Assembly: GCA_021822495.1 (NCBI GenBank)
Contig: JAKAQO010000001.1
Coordinates: forward strand, 700,808-764,807
Direction: 5' to 3'
Length of the DNA stretch: 64,000 bases
DNA from: a bacterium
GTDB lineage: Bacteria; Elusimicrobiota; Elusimicrobia; UBA1565; UBA9628
The notes beneath the pieces are model-generated. The model made no database searches, was not told where the DNA came from, and saw only the letters and a list, made by a program, of their open reading frames with translations. The translations under genes were made by a program, and so were the position numbers. Of this stretch, positions 18,854 to 27,830 are shown piece after piece. Position 1 is the first letter of the stretch, and every line of letters starts with the position of its first letter.

Positions 18854-19177
18854 TTATTTCTTTTTTGTGGAAGCGGCTGGAACAGCGGGGGCTTGTTGAG
18901 AAGCCGGAGCCGCCGGCAACGAAAAACGAGAAGTGACGCTCGACATTCCGCTTTTCGCCGATAATAAAGAAAGAAAAAGGGAAGTGAACGCGAAGGTTCC
19001 GGCCAAAGCCCCGGTTAAATTGCGCATGAAGCTGGATCCTGTGGGAGTCGTGATCAGGGAATCTCCAGAACTTCCAAAAAGGGCCAGCCCCGCTCCTCGA
19101 CCGGTTTGAAGCAACACGACTAAAATCATCAGAACGCAGACGCAGACGTGAACGGCCAAAAGTAAATGATAGAACAT
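18854..19177 (-). CDS. secG: Preprotein translocase subunit SecG
   Basis: Two TMs; HVCVCVLMILVVLLQTGRGAGLALFGSSGDSLI; next to tRNA-Leu(GAG). Confidence 0.88.
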   Translation of the reverse strand: MFYHLLLAVHVCVCVLMILVVLLQTGRGAGLALFGSSGDSLITTPTGSSFMRNLTGALAGTFAFTSLFLSLLSAKSGMSSVTSRFSLPAAPASQQAPAVPAASTKKK

Positions 19178-19187
19178 AGAGTTAATC

Positions 19188-22100
19188 CTATAAGAAGTCC
19201 TCATCATTATACCATATGGGGCTGTCCGGTCTTCGCAAGAAAAGAAGTTGAAACCGGGCTTTTTTTCCTAAAGATTTTTCCAGGGCGCGCAGATAGGTTT
19301 CGGCTTGAGGACGGTAGCGCGCGCGAGCGGATATTTCCTCTTCTTCTGATAGGGGAGGCAAACCAGTTTTATAATCGACGATGATAGTTTCAGTTTCGGT
19401 TTGATAGACGAGATCAATAATTCCTTTAACGAGAGCGCCTTGATCGGGATAGACAAAAGGAATTTCCCGCCCTAAAATTTTGGCTTTGCTGATTCCCTTG
19501 GCCGCAGGCGCGCGCAAAAATTTCTCGATTAAAGCGGCGGCTTCATCCATTAATTCCGTCTCCAGCAGTTCAGGATTTAGTTGAGCCAAGGAAGCGCTTG
19601 CGGCGCTTATTATTTTTTTTGCGTCGCCTGGATTTTTGAAATCCAAGTTTCTGAGGGCTTCGTGACAAATTTGTCCTAAAAGGGAAGCCCTGTTTTGTTG
19701 GGGAAGGGAATTTTCCTCCTCAAAAAAATCGGTCTGGGTTTGGGTGGGGCTTAAAGACCAGGGAGTTGAGGAGGCGCGCGCAAGTTTAGAGCGATTCTTC
19801 CAATGTATAGCCCATTCTTCGGGTTTGATGGAAATTTTTTTTATCTTTTCTCGCGGAGAGGATTTTGAATTTGTGAGGAGAAAATCGGCGGTTAAGTCTT
19901 GCGAGGAAAGACTCAAGTCTTGCGATAAAAATTGGGAGAAAGAGCGTTTTCCAGGAGAAAAATCCTTGTCCCCTATGAGAAATATTTTTTCCTTGGCTCT
20001 TGTCAATCCGACATAGAGAAGCCGCAGGACTTCATGAGAGAGCCTTTCTTTCTCGTTGATTTGAAGAAGCGCCATGTTGAGGGAAGCTGCCTTGGCCTTG
20101 GGAAGATAAAACCCGACCGTTTGCGTTTTCCAGTCCGATAGAGAAAGAGGAATTTCATTGTCTTTTCCCGCCGAAGAGATGCGGGGAATGAAGACGATGG
20201 GAAATTCGAGGCCTTTGGCTTTGTGGATGGTCAATAAGCGAACGCAGTCAAGGGATTCATCTGCCAGGGGGTTTTCTCCTTCCTCTTCCCCCGATTTGAT
20301 TTCCTGGGAGATGCGTTCAATCATTTCCCGAGCGCTGAGGCCTTCTTTCTCGGCGATTTCCTCCGCGAGACGGACGGCTTTGAGGAGATTGGACGCCGAT
20401 TGGGGCCCGTGGTAGGCTTTGGCGGCGATGGGCAAAAGAGCGGTTTCCTTGAGCGCCTGATCCAAGAAACGGGGCAAGGGAATTCTTCCGAGGCGTTTGC
20501 GGAGAAAATCGAGAGTTTTTTGTAGAGGGAATGCGCTCTTGGTTTCGCTTTTAAGAGCCGCCAAATCTGAGTCCTTAGTATCACTGAGAGGGGATCGCAT
20601 GAGCGCGGTGAGAGATATCTCGTCGGCTGGATTATCCAAGACGCGAATGAGGTTGAGGAAATCGATAAACTCCTGGGAAGAATAGAGCGAATTCTTTAGT
20701 TGGGCGGCATAGGGAATTTGAGCGTCTTTAAAGGCCTCGATGAGATGAGAACTGCCTGTTCGCGTTCTCCAAAGAATGGCTACGTCCTTGTAGCGGAATT
20801 TTTTCTTAGGCCCGCAATTTTCCTGAACCCACCGGCAAATCCACTGGGTTTCCGCTTTTTGAAATTCCTCGGAACTGGCGGAAGGCTTAGAAAAACTGAG
20901 TTTAACGATCTCAAGGGCGGGCGCGGAACTTAAGGCTTGCGCGGTTTGAAGCTCCTGATGCGCGGCTTGCAGCCCTTTTTCTTCTCTCATTGTTTTAGAA
21001 AAAAGAGAGTTAATAGGGGCTAAGACTTCGGCCTTACTCCTGAAGTTAAGATTTAAGGCCAGGGATTTGGAATTTGGATATGACAAAATTTTTTGCGTGA
21101 AATCCTGGTAAGCGGCGATGTCGGCCCCGCGAAAGCGGTAGATGGATTGTTTGGGGTCGCCCACGACAAAAATCCGGCCCGGGCCCGGACGCGCTTCTTG
21201 CCAATGATCCGACGCGGAATTGATATCTTCCGCCAGAAAAAAGAGAATTTCTCCTTGGAGGGGATCGGTATCTTGAAATTCATCCACTAAGAAGGAATGG
21301 TAGAAACGCTTGATTTCATTTCGAATTTTTAAATGATTTTTGAGGAGTTCTCGCGCTTCAATCAAGAGGTTGTCAAAGGAGATAAATCCCGCTTTTTTAA
21401 AGGCGTCGCTGAATTTTTTGCGGAAGGGCGTAAGAAGAAGAGTCGTTTTTTCCACTAAGGCGTTTTTTTCCGGAGAGGATAATCCGACTATCTTTTGCGC
21501 GCGCTCGTAAATCTTTTTTTCATCCGCGTATTCTTCCCACGCCTTCGGCCATTTGGGCCAGGCAGATTTTTGGGTAGACTGATTCCAGTTTTCTGGAATT
21601 TCCGGATTTTTCAGGCTTCCCGCTTGAATCAACCCTTCAATTTGATTTTGAATATCTGAAAATCTCGCTAGGAAGGCCTTGCTTTGGGGCGCAGGTTTGC
21701 CTTCAGGAATTTTTTTTAATTTTTGCCGCAGGCTTTTGAGGTTCTCCAGGGTCTCTTTTGAGGCATGAATCGCGGGTTCTATGGAAATTTTTGCTTGGCA
21801 GAGTTCTTTAGCAAAGTCCTTTAAATCCTTGATGGCGGCGAATTTAAGAATCAAGAGCCAGTCTTTTTCCCGTGGCGCGGAAGAGCTTAATTCCGAATCC
21901 AGCCAGGCTTCCCATTCCGATTCAAAGAGGCGGTTCAAATTTCGCCCCTCGTCGATTTCAAAGGCCGGGGAAAGCCCCGCTTCGAGGGGATAGAGCCTGA
22001 GAATTCGGGCCATAAAGGAATGAAAGGTTTCAATGGGAGCGCGTTCAATTAAATTGAGGGCCGATGCGGCGCGTTGTTCGATAGTCGCCTGATCTAATGG

Positions 22101-22397
22101 GAATTTGTTTTTAAGAGAGGCGAGCAGTTGTTTGAGGGTTTCTGAGACGTCTTCGGGGCGATGGGCGAGAAGGGATATTTGATGGAGTTGTTGGGCCAGG
22201 CGAATTTTCATTTCCGCGGCGGCCTTATTGGTAAAGGTGAGAGCCGCGATTTTCTCAAGGGGAATTCCTTTTCCGATGACTAAAGAGAGAATTCGCGCAA
22301 TTAAAAGGGAGGTCTTTCCCGTTCCCGCCGCCGCTTCCACGACCATGTTGGAGTCGAGATCAAATTGAGCCGCAAGACGGCTTTCGGAGTCGTTCAT
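19188..22397 (-). CDS. AddA/RecB-like UvrD-family helicase-nuclease
   Basis: VEAAAGTGKTSLLIARIL, VDEFQDTDPLQ, VGDPKQSIYRFRGAD, LTIHKAKGLEFPIVF, LLYVGLTRAKEKIF, C-terminal IIVDYKTG nuclease motif. Confidence 0.92.
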   Translation of the reverse strand: MNDSESRLAAQFDLDSNMVVEAAAGTGKTSLLIARILSLVIGKGIPLEKIAALTFTNKAAAEMKIRLAQQLHQISLLAHRPEDVSETLKQLLASLKNKFPLDQATIEQRAASALNLIERAPIETFHSFMARILRLYPLEAGLSPAFEIDEGRNLNRLFESEWEAWLDSELSSSAPREKDWLLILKFAAIKDLKDFAKELCQAKISIEPAIHASKETLENLKSLRQKLKKIPEGKPAPQSKAFLARFSDIQNQIEGLIQAGSLKNPEIPENWNQSTQKSAWPKWPKAWEEYADEKKIYERAQKIVGLSSPEKNALVEKTTLLLTPFRKKFSDAFKKAGFISFDNLLIEARELLKNHLKIRNEIKRFYHSFLVDEFQDTDPLQGEILFFLAEDINSASDHWQEARPGPGRIFVVGDPKQSIYRFRGADIAAYQDFTQKILSYPNSKSLALNLNFRSKAEVLAPINSLFSKTMREEKGLQAAHQELQTAQALSSAPALEIVKLSFSKPSASSEEFQKAETQWICRWVQENCGPKKKFRYKDVAILWRTRTGSSHLIEAFKDAQIPYAAQLKNSLYSSQEFIDFLNLIRVLDNPADEISLTALMRSPLSDTKDSDLAALKSETKSAFPLQKTLDFLRKRLGRIPLPRFLDQALKETALLPIAAKAYHGPQSASNLLKAVRLAEEIAEKEGLSAREMIERISQEIKSGEEEGENPLADESLDCVRLLTIHKAKGLEFPIVFIPRISSAGKDNEIPLSLSDWKTQTVGFYLPKAKAASLNMALLQINEKERLSHEVLRLLYVGLTRAKEKIFLIGDKDFSPGKRSFSQFLSQDLSLSSQDLTADFLLTNSKSSPREKIKKISIKPEEWAIHWKNRSKLARASSTPWSLSPTQTQTDFFEEENSLPQQNRASLLGQICHEALRNLDFKNPGDAKKIISAASASLAQLNPELLETELMDEAAALIEKFLRAPAAKGISKAKILGREIPFVYPDQGALVKGIIDLVYQTETETIIVDYKTGLPPLSEEEEISARARYRPQAETYLRALEKSLGKKARFQLLFLRRPDSPIWYNDEDFL

Positions 22398-22415
22398 TGG
22401 TCCTTTGGGGAACCT

Positions 22416-22745
22416 TTACCGGTGCTGGAAAATAAAAAATGCGGCTAAAATCAGGAAGGAAAATCCGACGAAATGATTCCATCTGAGTTTTTCGCCCAAA
22501 TAAAACGTGGCAAAAACGACGAATACGGTCAAGGTGATGATTTCTTGGATGGTCTTCAGTTGAACGACTGAAAACTCGCCGTAGCCGATGCGGTTGGCCG
22601 GAACCTGAAAACAGTATTCAAAAAAGGCGATGCCCCAGCTGATCAAAACGACCTCCCATAGGGGAACTTGCCGGTACCGCAAATGTCCATACCAGGCGAA
22701 AGTCATGAAAATATTGGAGAAAGTCAAAAGAAGGATGGTTTTCAT
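22416..22745 (-). CDS. DUF486 / DMT-like small integral membrane protein
   Basis: ~4 TM helices; FMTFAWYGHLRYR, FFEYCFQVPANRIGY, QLKTIQEIITL. Confidence 0.8.
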   Translation of the reverse strand: MKTILLLTFSNIFMTFAWYGHLRYRQVPLWEVVLISWGIAFFEYCFQVPANRIGYGEFSVVQLKTIQEIITLTVFVVFATFYLGEKLRWNHFVGFSFLILAAFFIFQHR

Positions 22746-22753
22746 GGAACGTT

Positions 22754-23638
22754 TTACTTGGTTTCGGCGTTAAAATTGCGGCCGGAAGAACTCGCGTTGA
22801 TGATGAGGGGCAAGCCGTCCTTTCCAATGGGAACAAAATAATAACGAGTCGCGGGATTGTCGAAGGCCTTGAGCTGAATGTATTGCCTGGTCAAGGTTTT
22901 TGAAATTTCCATTTGAGCCTTGGCCTTGGCCTGGGCTTTGACTAAAATTGCCTTGGCGTCGCCTGAGGCTTGAATGTCCTCGGAATCAGCTTGTCCCTTG
23001 GCGTTGGTGCGGGCGATGTCGGCGTTTTCTTTCGCGATGTCTTCCTCGTAAACTTTCTGTTCTGCTTTTTGATGGGTCGCGATTTTATCCGAGATTGCGT
23101 CGGTGACCTGCCGGTCGTATTGAATATGATCGATGGAGACGCGGGCGATGACCAGGGGCATGTCAGCCAATGTCTTTTGTAATTTCTTTAAGATGTCACT
23201 CTCTATAATCGGAGAGTCTTGCCCAAGTCGGTTGTGCTTATGCCAGGCAAATTCCGTTCTTGTAATAGTGACAAACGGCGGGCGGATGACCTGGCTGTAG
23301 TAATGGGGGCCGATGGTTTGGGCCAATTGATAAAGTTCGCTTGCCTTTGGGCGATAGGTGACGGTGACGCGAACGAAAATATGAAGAGCTTCTTCCGTCA
23401 GGACATGCACTTCCTCGGTGCGGCTTTGCCAGGTGGTTTTATAGACGAAAATATTGTTCCAGGGGAAATGCCAATAAAAACCGTCCATCAAGGGTTCTTT
23501 TTGAAGGGAATGTTGGCGGAAAACCAGTTGGCGGAGCCCTTCGTGCCCCGGGTCAATGAGAGTTCCGCAACCAGAGACAGAAAAAATCAGCGCCGAGGAT
23601 AAGGCTAAGGTCGTTAAAAATCCGCCAAAACGGTTCAT
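22754..23638 (-). CDS. SPFH/Band-7 (prohibitin-like) protein, predicted lipoprotein
   Basis: Signal sequence ending VSGC lipobox; prohibitin-like core with Ala/Lys coiled coil. Confidence 0.75.
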   Translation of the reverse strand: MNRFGGFLTTLALSSALIFSVSGCGTLIDPGHEGLRQLVFRQHSLQKEPLMDGFYWHFPWNNIFVYKTTWQSRTEEVHVLTEEALHIFVRVTVTYRPKASELYQLAQTIGPHYYSQVIRPPFVTITRTEFAWHKHNRLGQDSPIIESDILKKLQKTLADMPLVIARVSIDHIQYDRQVTDAISDKIATHQKAEQKVYEEDIAKENADIARTNAKGQADSEDIQASGDAKAILVKAQAKAKAQMEISKTLTRQYIQLKAFDNPATRYYFVPIGKDGLPLIINASSSGRNFNAETK

Positions 23639-23729
23639 AAAATAATCTCCCTTCCGCTATGCTAGCAAAACTCGCCGCGTTTGTGCGCGTCTATGTATTT
23701 TGTATCATATCTCTCGAAGGGAGGTGGCA

Positions 23730-24890
23730 ATGTCTTTTTTTATTGGACGAGACAGACAGGCCCGGCGAGCTTATGGTTTTGATGAAATCGCCTTGGTTCC
23801 GGGAGATTTAACGCTTAATCCGGATGAGGTGGACACGAAACTTTCCTTCGGTCCCATCAACCTGGAAATTCCTTTTCTAGCCTCCGCGATGGACGGAGTT
23901 GTGGACGTTCCTTTCGCCATCGCGATGGGAAAACAAGGCGGCCTTGGAGTTCTTAATCTGGACGGGGTCAATACCCGCTACGATAATCCAAGCGAGGTTT
24001 TAAATCAAATCGCCAAGGCCAGCCCCGAAGAGGCGACGGCCTTGGTTCAGGAAATTTACCAAAAACCCGTCAAAAAAGATTTAATCGCGCGCCGGGTTTC
24101 CGAAATTAAGGCCGCGAAAGTTCTCTGCGCGGTGTCAACCATTCCTCAAAACGCGGACGAATTTGGTCCTATCGCGCAAGAAGCGGGTTGTGACCTTTTC
24201 GTCGTTCAGTCCACCGTCGCCACGGTCCGGCACCAGGCGAAAAAATACAAGCCGTTTGACATCGGAACTTTTTGTAAAAAAATGAAAATTCCGGTCGTCG
24301 TGGGAAATTGCGTGACTTATTCCGTCGCTTCGGAACTCATGGATGCCGGGGCTTCCGGGCTTCTCATCGGCGTTGGGCCCGGCGCGGCTTGCACGACCAG
24401 GGGAGTTTTAGGCCTGGGCGTTCCACAAGTCACAGCCACCGTTGATTGCGCCGCGGCGCGGGATTACTATTATAAGAGGACGGGCAAATATGTTCCCATC
24501 ATCACCGATGGGGGAATGTCTTCCGGGGGGGATATTTGTAAGGCCATCGCTTGCGGGGCTGACGGAGTCATGGTGGGTTCCGCCTTTGCTAGGTCTAAGG
24601 AAGCCCCGGGGCGAGGTTTCCATTGGGGCATGGCGACTCCTCATCAAAATCTCCCGCGCGGAACAAGAATCCAGGTGGGAGTTACCGGAAGTCTTGAAGA
24701 GATTTTGTACGGTCCTTCCCGTTTGGACGACGGCTCTCAAAACTTAGTTGGGGCGCTTAGAACCTGTATGGGGTCTATTGGGGCCTCCAATATCAGAGAA
24801 ATGCAAGCCGCCGAAATTATTATCGCGCCGGCGATTAAAACCGAGGGAAAAATTTTCCAGAGAACCCAAAGAATCGGAATGGGCAAATGA
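23730..24890 (+). CDS. guaB3: GuaB3-type IMP dehydrogenase (no CBS domains)
   Basis: FLASAMDGVVDVPFAIAMGKQGGLGVLNLDG, VGPGAACTTRGVLGLGVPQVTA catalytic Cys loop, ITDGGMSSGGDICKAIACGADGVMVGS. Confidence 0.87.
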   Translation: MSFFIGRDRQARRAYGFDEIALVPGDLTLNPDEVDTKLSFGPINLEIPFLASAMDGVVDVPFAIAMGKQGGLGVLNLDGVNTRYDNPSEVLNQIAKASPEEATALVQEIYQKPVKKDLIARRVSEIKAAKVLCAVSTIPQNADEFGPIAQEAGCDLFVVQSTVATVRHQAKKYKPFDIGTFCKKMKIPVVVGNCVTYSVASELMDAGASGLLIGVGPGAACTTRGVLGLGVPQVTATVDCAAARDYYYKRTGKYVPIITDGGMSSGGDICKAIACGADGVMVGSAFARSKEAPGRGFHWGMATPHQNLPRGTRIQVGVTGSLEEILYGPSRLDDGSQNLVGALRTCMGSIGASNIREMQAAEIIIAPAIKTEGKIFQRTQRIGMGK

Positions 24891-24901
24891 GAAATTCGAA
24901 C

Positions 24902-26461
24902 ATGGATACGCTCGATGGCGTGAGACCGGAAGAAAAAATTCTGATTCTTGATTTTGGAAGCCAGTACACGCAACTCTTGGCTCGGAGGTTAAGGGAGCTT
25001 GAGGTTTTTAGCGAAATTGTCCCCTTCTCTATTTCCAAAGAGAGAATTTCTCAAATCGCCCCCAAGGGCATTATTCTTTCAGGCGGGCCCGCCGGGGTTT
25101 TAGACAAAAACGCCCCGAAAACCTCGGTCGATCTTTTTTCCCTTGGGATTCCCGTTTTGGGAATCTGCTACGGCATGCAGCTCTTGGTTCATGAGCATGG
25201 GGGTCAGGTGCGGCCTTCAAAAAACCGGGAATACGGGGAGGCGGAGGTTCGGTCATTAGAACCCAGCGCAATCTTTGATGGAGTTTCTGGTCTTTTCAGG
25301 GCCTGGATGAGCCATGGAGACAGCGTCGAAAGCTTGGGCAACGGATTTAGGGTCATCGCCGAAACCCAAGATTGTCCGATGGCCGCTATAGCTGATGAAA
25401 AAAAGAAAATTTACGGGCTTCAGTTTCATCCCGAGGTCGCCCACACAAGCCAAGGGGAGAAAATTCTCGATAATTTTGTCCGCGCGATTTGCGGAATCAA
25501 ATCCCGTTGGACGATTTCCTATGTCCTTAAGGAAGCCGTTTCTCGAATTCAGGCCCAGGTGGGAAAGGCCAGCGTTGTTTGCGCGGTTTCTGGCGGCGTC
25601 GACAGCGCGGTAGCCGCTGTTTTAATTGGGAAGGCGGTTGGCCCCAGATTACACGCGTTTTTTGTCGATACCGGGCTTTTGCGATTGGGAGATCGCGAGC
25701 GGGTTGAGGCGATTTTAGGGCAATCATTGGGTTTAAACGTCAAAACCGTGGACGCCTCGAAATTATTTTTAAGACGCCTTAAAGGCGTGAGCGATCCGGA
25801 AAAAAAGCGCAAAATTATTGGAAAAACTTTTATCGATGTTTTTGAAAAAGAAGCCCAAAAAATTAAATCGGCCGTTTTCTTGGCGCAGGGCACTCTTTAT
25901 CCGGACGTGATTGAGTCTCTTCCTGTCAGCGGGCCGTCTTCCGTCATCAAAAGTCATCACAATGTCGGGGGATTGCCCAAAAAGATGCGTTTAAAACTCA
26001 TCGAGCCCTTGCGCTTTCTTTTTAAAGACGAGGCGCGGCGCTTGGGAGCGGAACTCCAAATTTCGGATGAGATTTTATTAGCCCATCCCTTTCCGGGTCC
26101 GGGGCTCGCGGTTCGGATTATCGGAGAGGTGACCGAGGAACGTCTTAAAATTCTCCGCGCGGCCGACTCTATTTTTATCGATGAGCTCAAAAAAGCGGGA
26201 TATTATTCCCAGGTCTGGCAGGCCTTGTCGGTTCTTTTGCCGGTTAAAACCGTTGGGGTGATGGGAGATTCAAGAAGCTATCAAAACGCAGTGGTTCTCC
26301 GATCAGTGACCAGCGTAGACGGCATGACTGCGGAATGGGCCAGGCTTCCGGAAAATTTGCTTCGCCGAGTTTCCGACCGGATTACCAGGGAAGTTCAGGG
26401 AATTAACCGAGTCGTTTACGATATTACCTCAAAACCGCCCGCGACCATCGAATGGGAATGA
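24902..26461 (+). CDS. guaA: GMP synthase (glutamine-hydrolysing)
   Basis: ILDFGSQYTQLLARRLRE, GICYGMQLL, AVSGGVDSAVAAVLI, C-terminal PPATIEWE. Confidence 0.98.
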   Translation: MDTLDGVRPEEKILILDFGSQYTQLLARRLRELEVFSEIVPFSISKERISQIAPKGIILSGGPAGVLDKNAPKTSVDLFSLGIPVLGICYGMQLLVHEHGGQVRPSKNREYGEAEVRSLEPSAIFDGVSGLFRAWMSHGDSVESLGNGFRVIAETQDCPMAAIADEKKKIYGLQFHPEVAHTSQGEKILDNFVRAICGIKSRWTISYVLKEAVSRIQAQVGKASVVCAVSGGVDSAVAAVLIGKAVGPRLHAFFVDTGLLRLGDRERVEAILGQSLGLNVKTVDASKLFLRRLKGVSDPEKKRKIIGKTFIDVFEKEAQKIKSAVFLAQGTLYPDVIESLPVSGPSSVIKSHHNVGGLPKKMRLKLIEPLRFLFKDEARRLGAELQISDEILLAHPFPGPGLAVRIIGEVTEERLKILRAADSIFIDELKKAGYYSQVWQALSVLLPVKTVGVMGDSRSYQNAVVLRSVTSVDGMTAEWARLPENLLRRVSDRITREVQGINRVVYDITSKPPATIEWE

Positions 26462-27354
26462 AGAGTTTGATTGAGCCTCAATTTGAAGTGAGGGGAATTC
26501 CCCTCTTGAGAAAGGGCAAGGTTCGGGATGTTTATGATTTGGGAGATAAGCTTTTGATTGTCTCGACCGATCGCCTTTCGGCGTTCGATTGGGTTTTGGA
26601 TACCGAGATTCCTGGTAAAGGGAAGATTTTAACCGAAGCAAGCCTTTTTTGGTTTGATCTGACAAAAAAAATCATCCCCAATCACCTGATCACGGCTGAT
26701 ATAAAAGAAATTCGGAGACTATTACCGTCTTCGGTTCGGGCTTCCTGGGAAGACTTGGAAGGACGAACGATGTTGGTCAAAAAGGCCAAGCGCGTGGACG
26801 TTGAATGCATCGCGCGGGGATATTTGGCCGGTTCGGGGTTTAAGGAATATCAAAAATCACGTTCCATTTGCGGCGAAGCTTTGCCGGAAGGGCTTCTTGA
26901 AGCCTCTCAACTTCCGCATCCTCTTTTCACCCCCTCGACCAAGGCCGATACGGGACATGACCAAAACATTTCCTTTGAAAAACTTAAATCCCTTGTGGGA
27001 GAAGAGATTGCCGCTAAACTTAAAAACGCGACGCTCAAACTTTATGATTTTGCGGCCAGTTATTGCCGTCTTCGTGGAATCATTTTGGCGGATACGAAAC
27101 TGGAATTTGGGTTTGTCGGTTCGGAACTCCACCTGATTGACGAAATATTGACGCCGGATTCTTCCCGTTTCTGGGATGAGACTTCTTATCGCTCCGGTTT
27201 TTCTCCGGCGAGTTTTGACAAGCAGTTCGTGCGGGATTATTTAGAGCAAACGGGTTGGGATAAGAATTCGGCGCCCCCAGCTCTCCCTCAAAATATCGTT
27301 GAGCAGACGCGGCGCCGATATCTCCAATTTTTAAAGATGTTGAAATCTTCATGA
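26452..27354 (+). CDS. purC: SAICAR synthase
   Basis: GKVRDVYDLGDKLLIVSTDRLSAFDWVL, ECIARGYLAGSGFKEY, IDEILTPDSSRFW. Confidence 0.97.
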   Translation: MGMKSLIEPQFEVRGIPLLRKGKVRDVYDLGDKLLIVSTDRLSAFDWVLDTEIPGKGKILTEASLFWFDLTKKIIPNHLITADIKEIRRLLPSSVRASWEDLEGRTMLVKKAKRVDVECIARGYLAGSGFKEYQKSRSICGEALPEGLLEASQLPHPLFTPSTKADTGHDQNISFEKLKSLVGEEIAAKLKNATLKLYDFAASYCRLRGIILADTKLEFGFVGSELHLIDEILTPDSSRFWDETSYRSGFSPASFDKQFVRDYLEQTGWDKNSAPPALPQNIVEQTRRRYLQFLKMLKSS

Positions 27355-27830
27355 TTGCGGTCTCGACCCATAAAATAGAGGTTTCGCCTAAATCAGAATA
27401 TGGAGACGCGGAATCTTCATCCCTGGCTGTTGTCTTAAAATCCTCAGGCGCGCCGTCGGTGACCAAGGTGCGCAAAAGCCGCCTTTATGAAATTCGCGGG
27501 AGTTTTACCGCGACTCATATCAATCGCTTAAGCCGGGATCTCCTCTGCGATCCAATTACCGAGGATTTTCGGGTTTTGTCCCAGCCCCCTTCGACGCAGG
27601 GGCCTTTTTGGAAAGTTGAGGTGCGGCTCAAACCTACGGTTTTGGATCCCGAGGCTGACACGATTAAAAATGCCCTCATTGAGATGGGGTTTCCTCCTCC
27701 GGATTTTATTCGAATCGCTTCGGTTTATAAGATTGAATCCAAATGCGGAAAACCCCAAATTGAATCCTCCGCTGTTCGCTCCCTTTTAAACCCCATCATC
27801 CATCTTTATTCGATTACGGCTTGTTCATGA
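27351..27830 (+). CDS. purS: FGAM synthase subunit PurS, tandem-duplicated PurS domains
   Basis: C-half KVEVRLKPTVLDPEADTIKNALIEMGF is PurS-like; N-half KIEVSPKS...LLCDPITEDFRV matches a second divergent PurS unit; directly upstream of purL-purQ. Confidence 0.77.
   Translation: MIAVSTHKIEVSPKSEYGDAESSSLAVVLKSSGAPSVTKVRKSRLYEIRGSFTATHINRLSRDLLCDPITEDFRVLSQPPSTQGPFWKVEVRLKPTVLDPEADTIKNALIEMGFPPPDFIRIASVYKIESKCGKPQIESSAVRSLLNPIIHLYSITACS

Noticed and set aside
18617-18964. 115-aa plus-strand ORF across the tRNA-Leu repeat region
   Set aside because: Overlaps the tRNA and secG antisense; no start context or domain. The repeat itself is reported instead.
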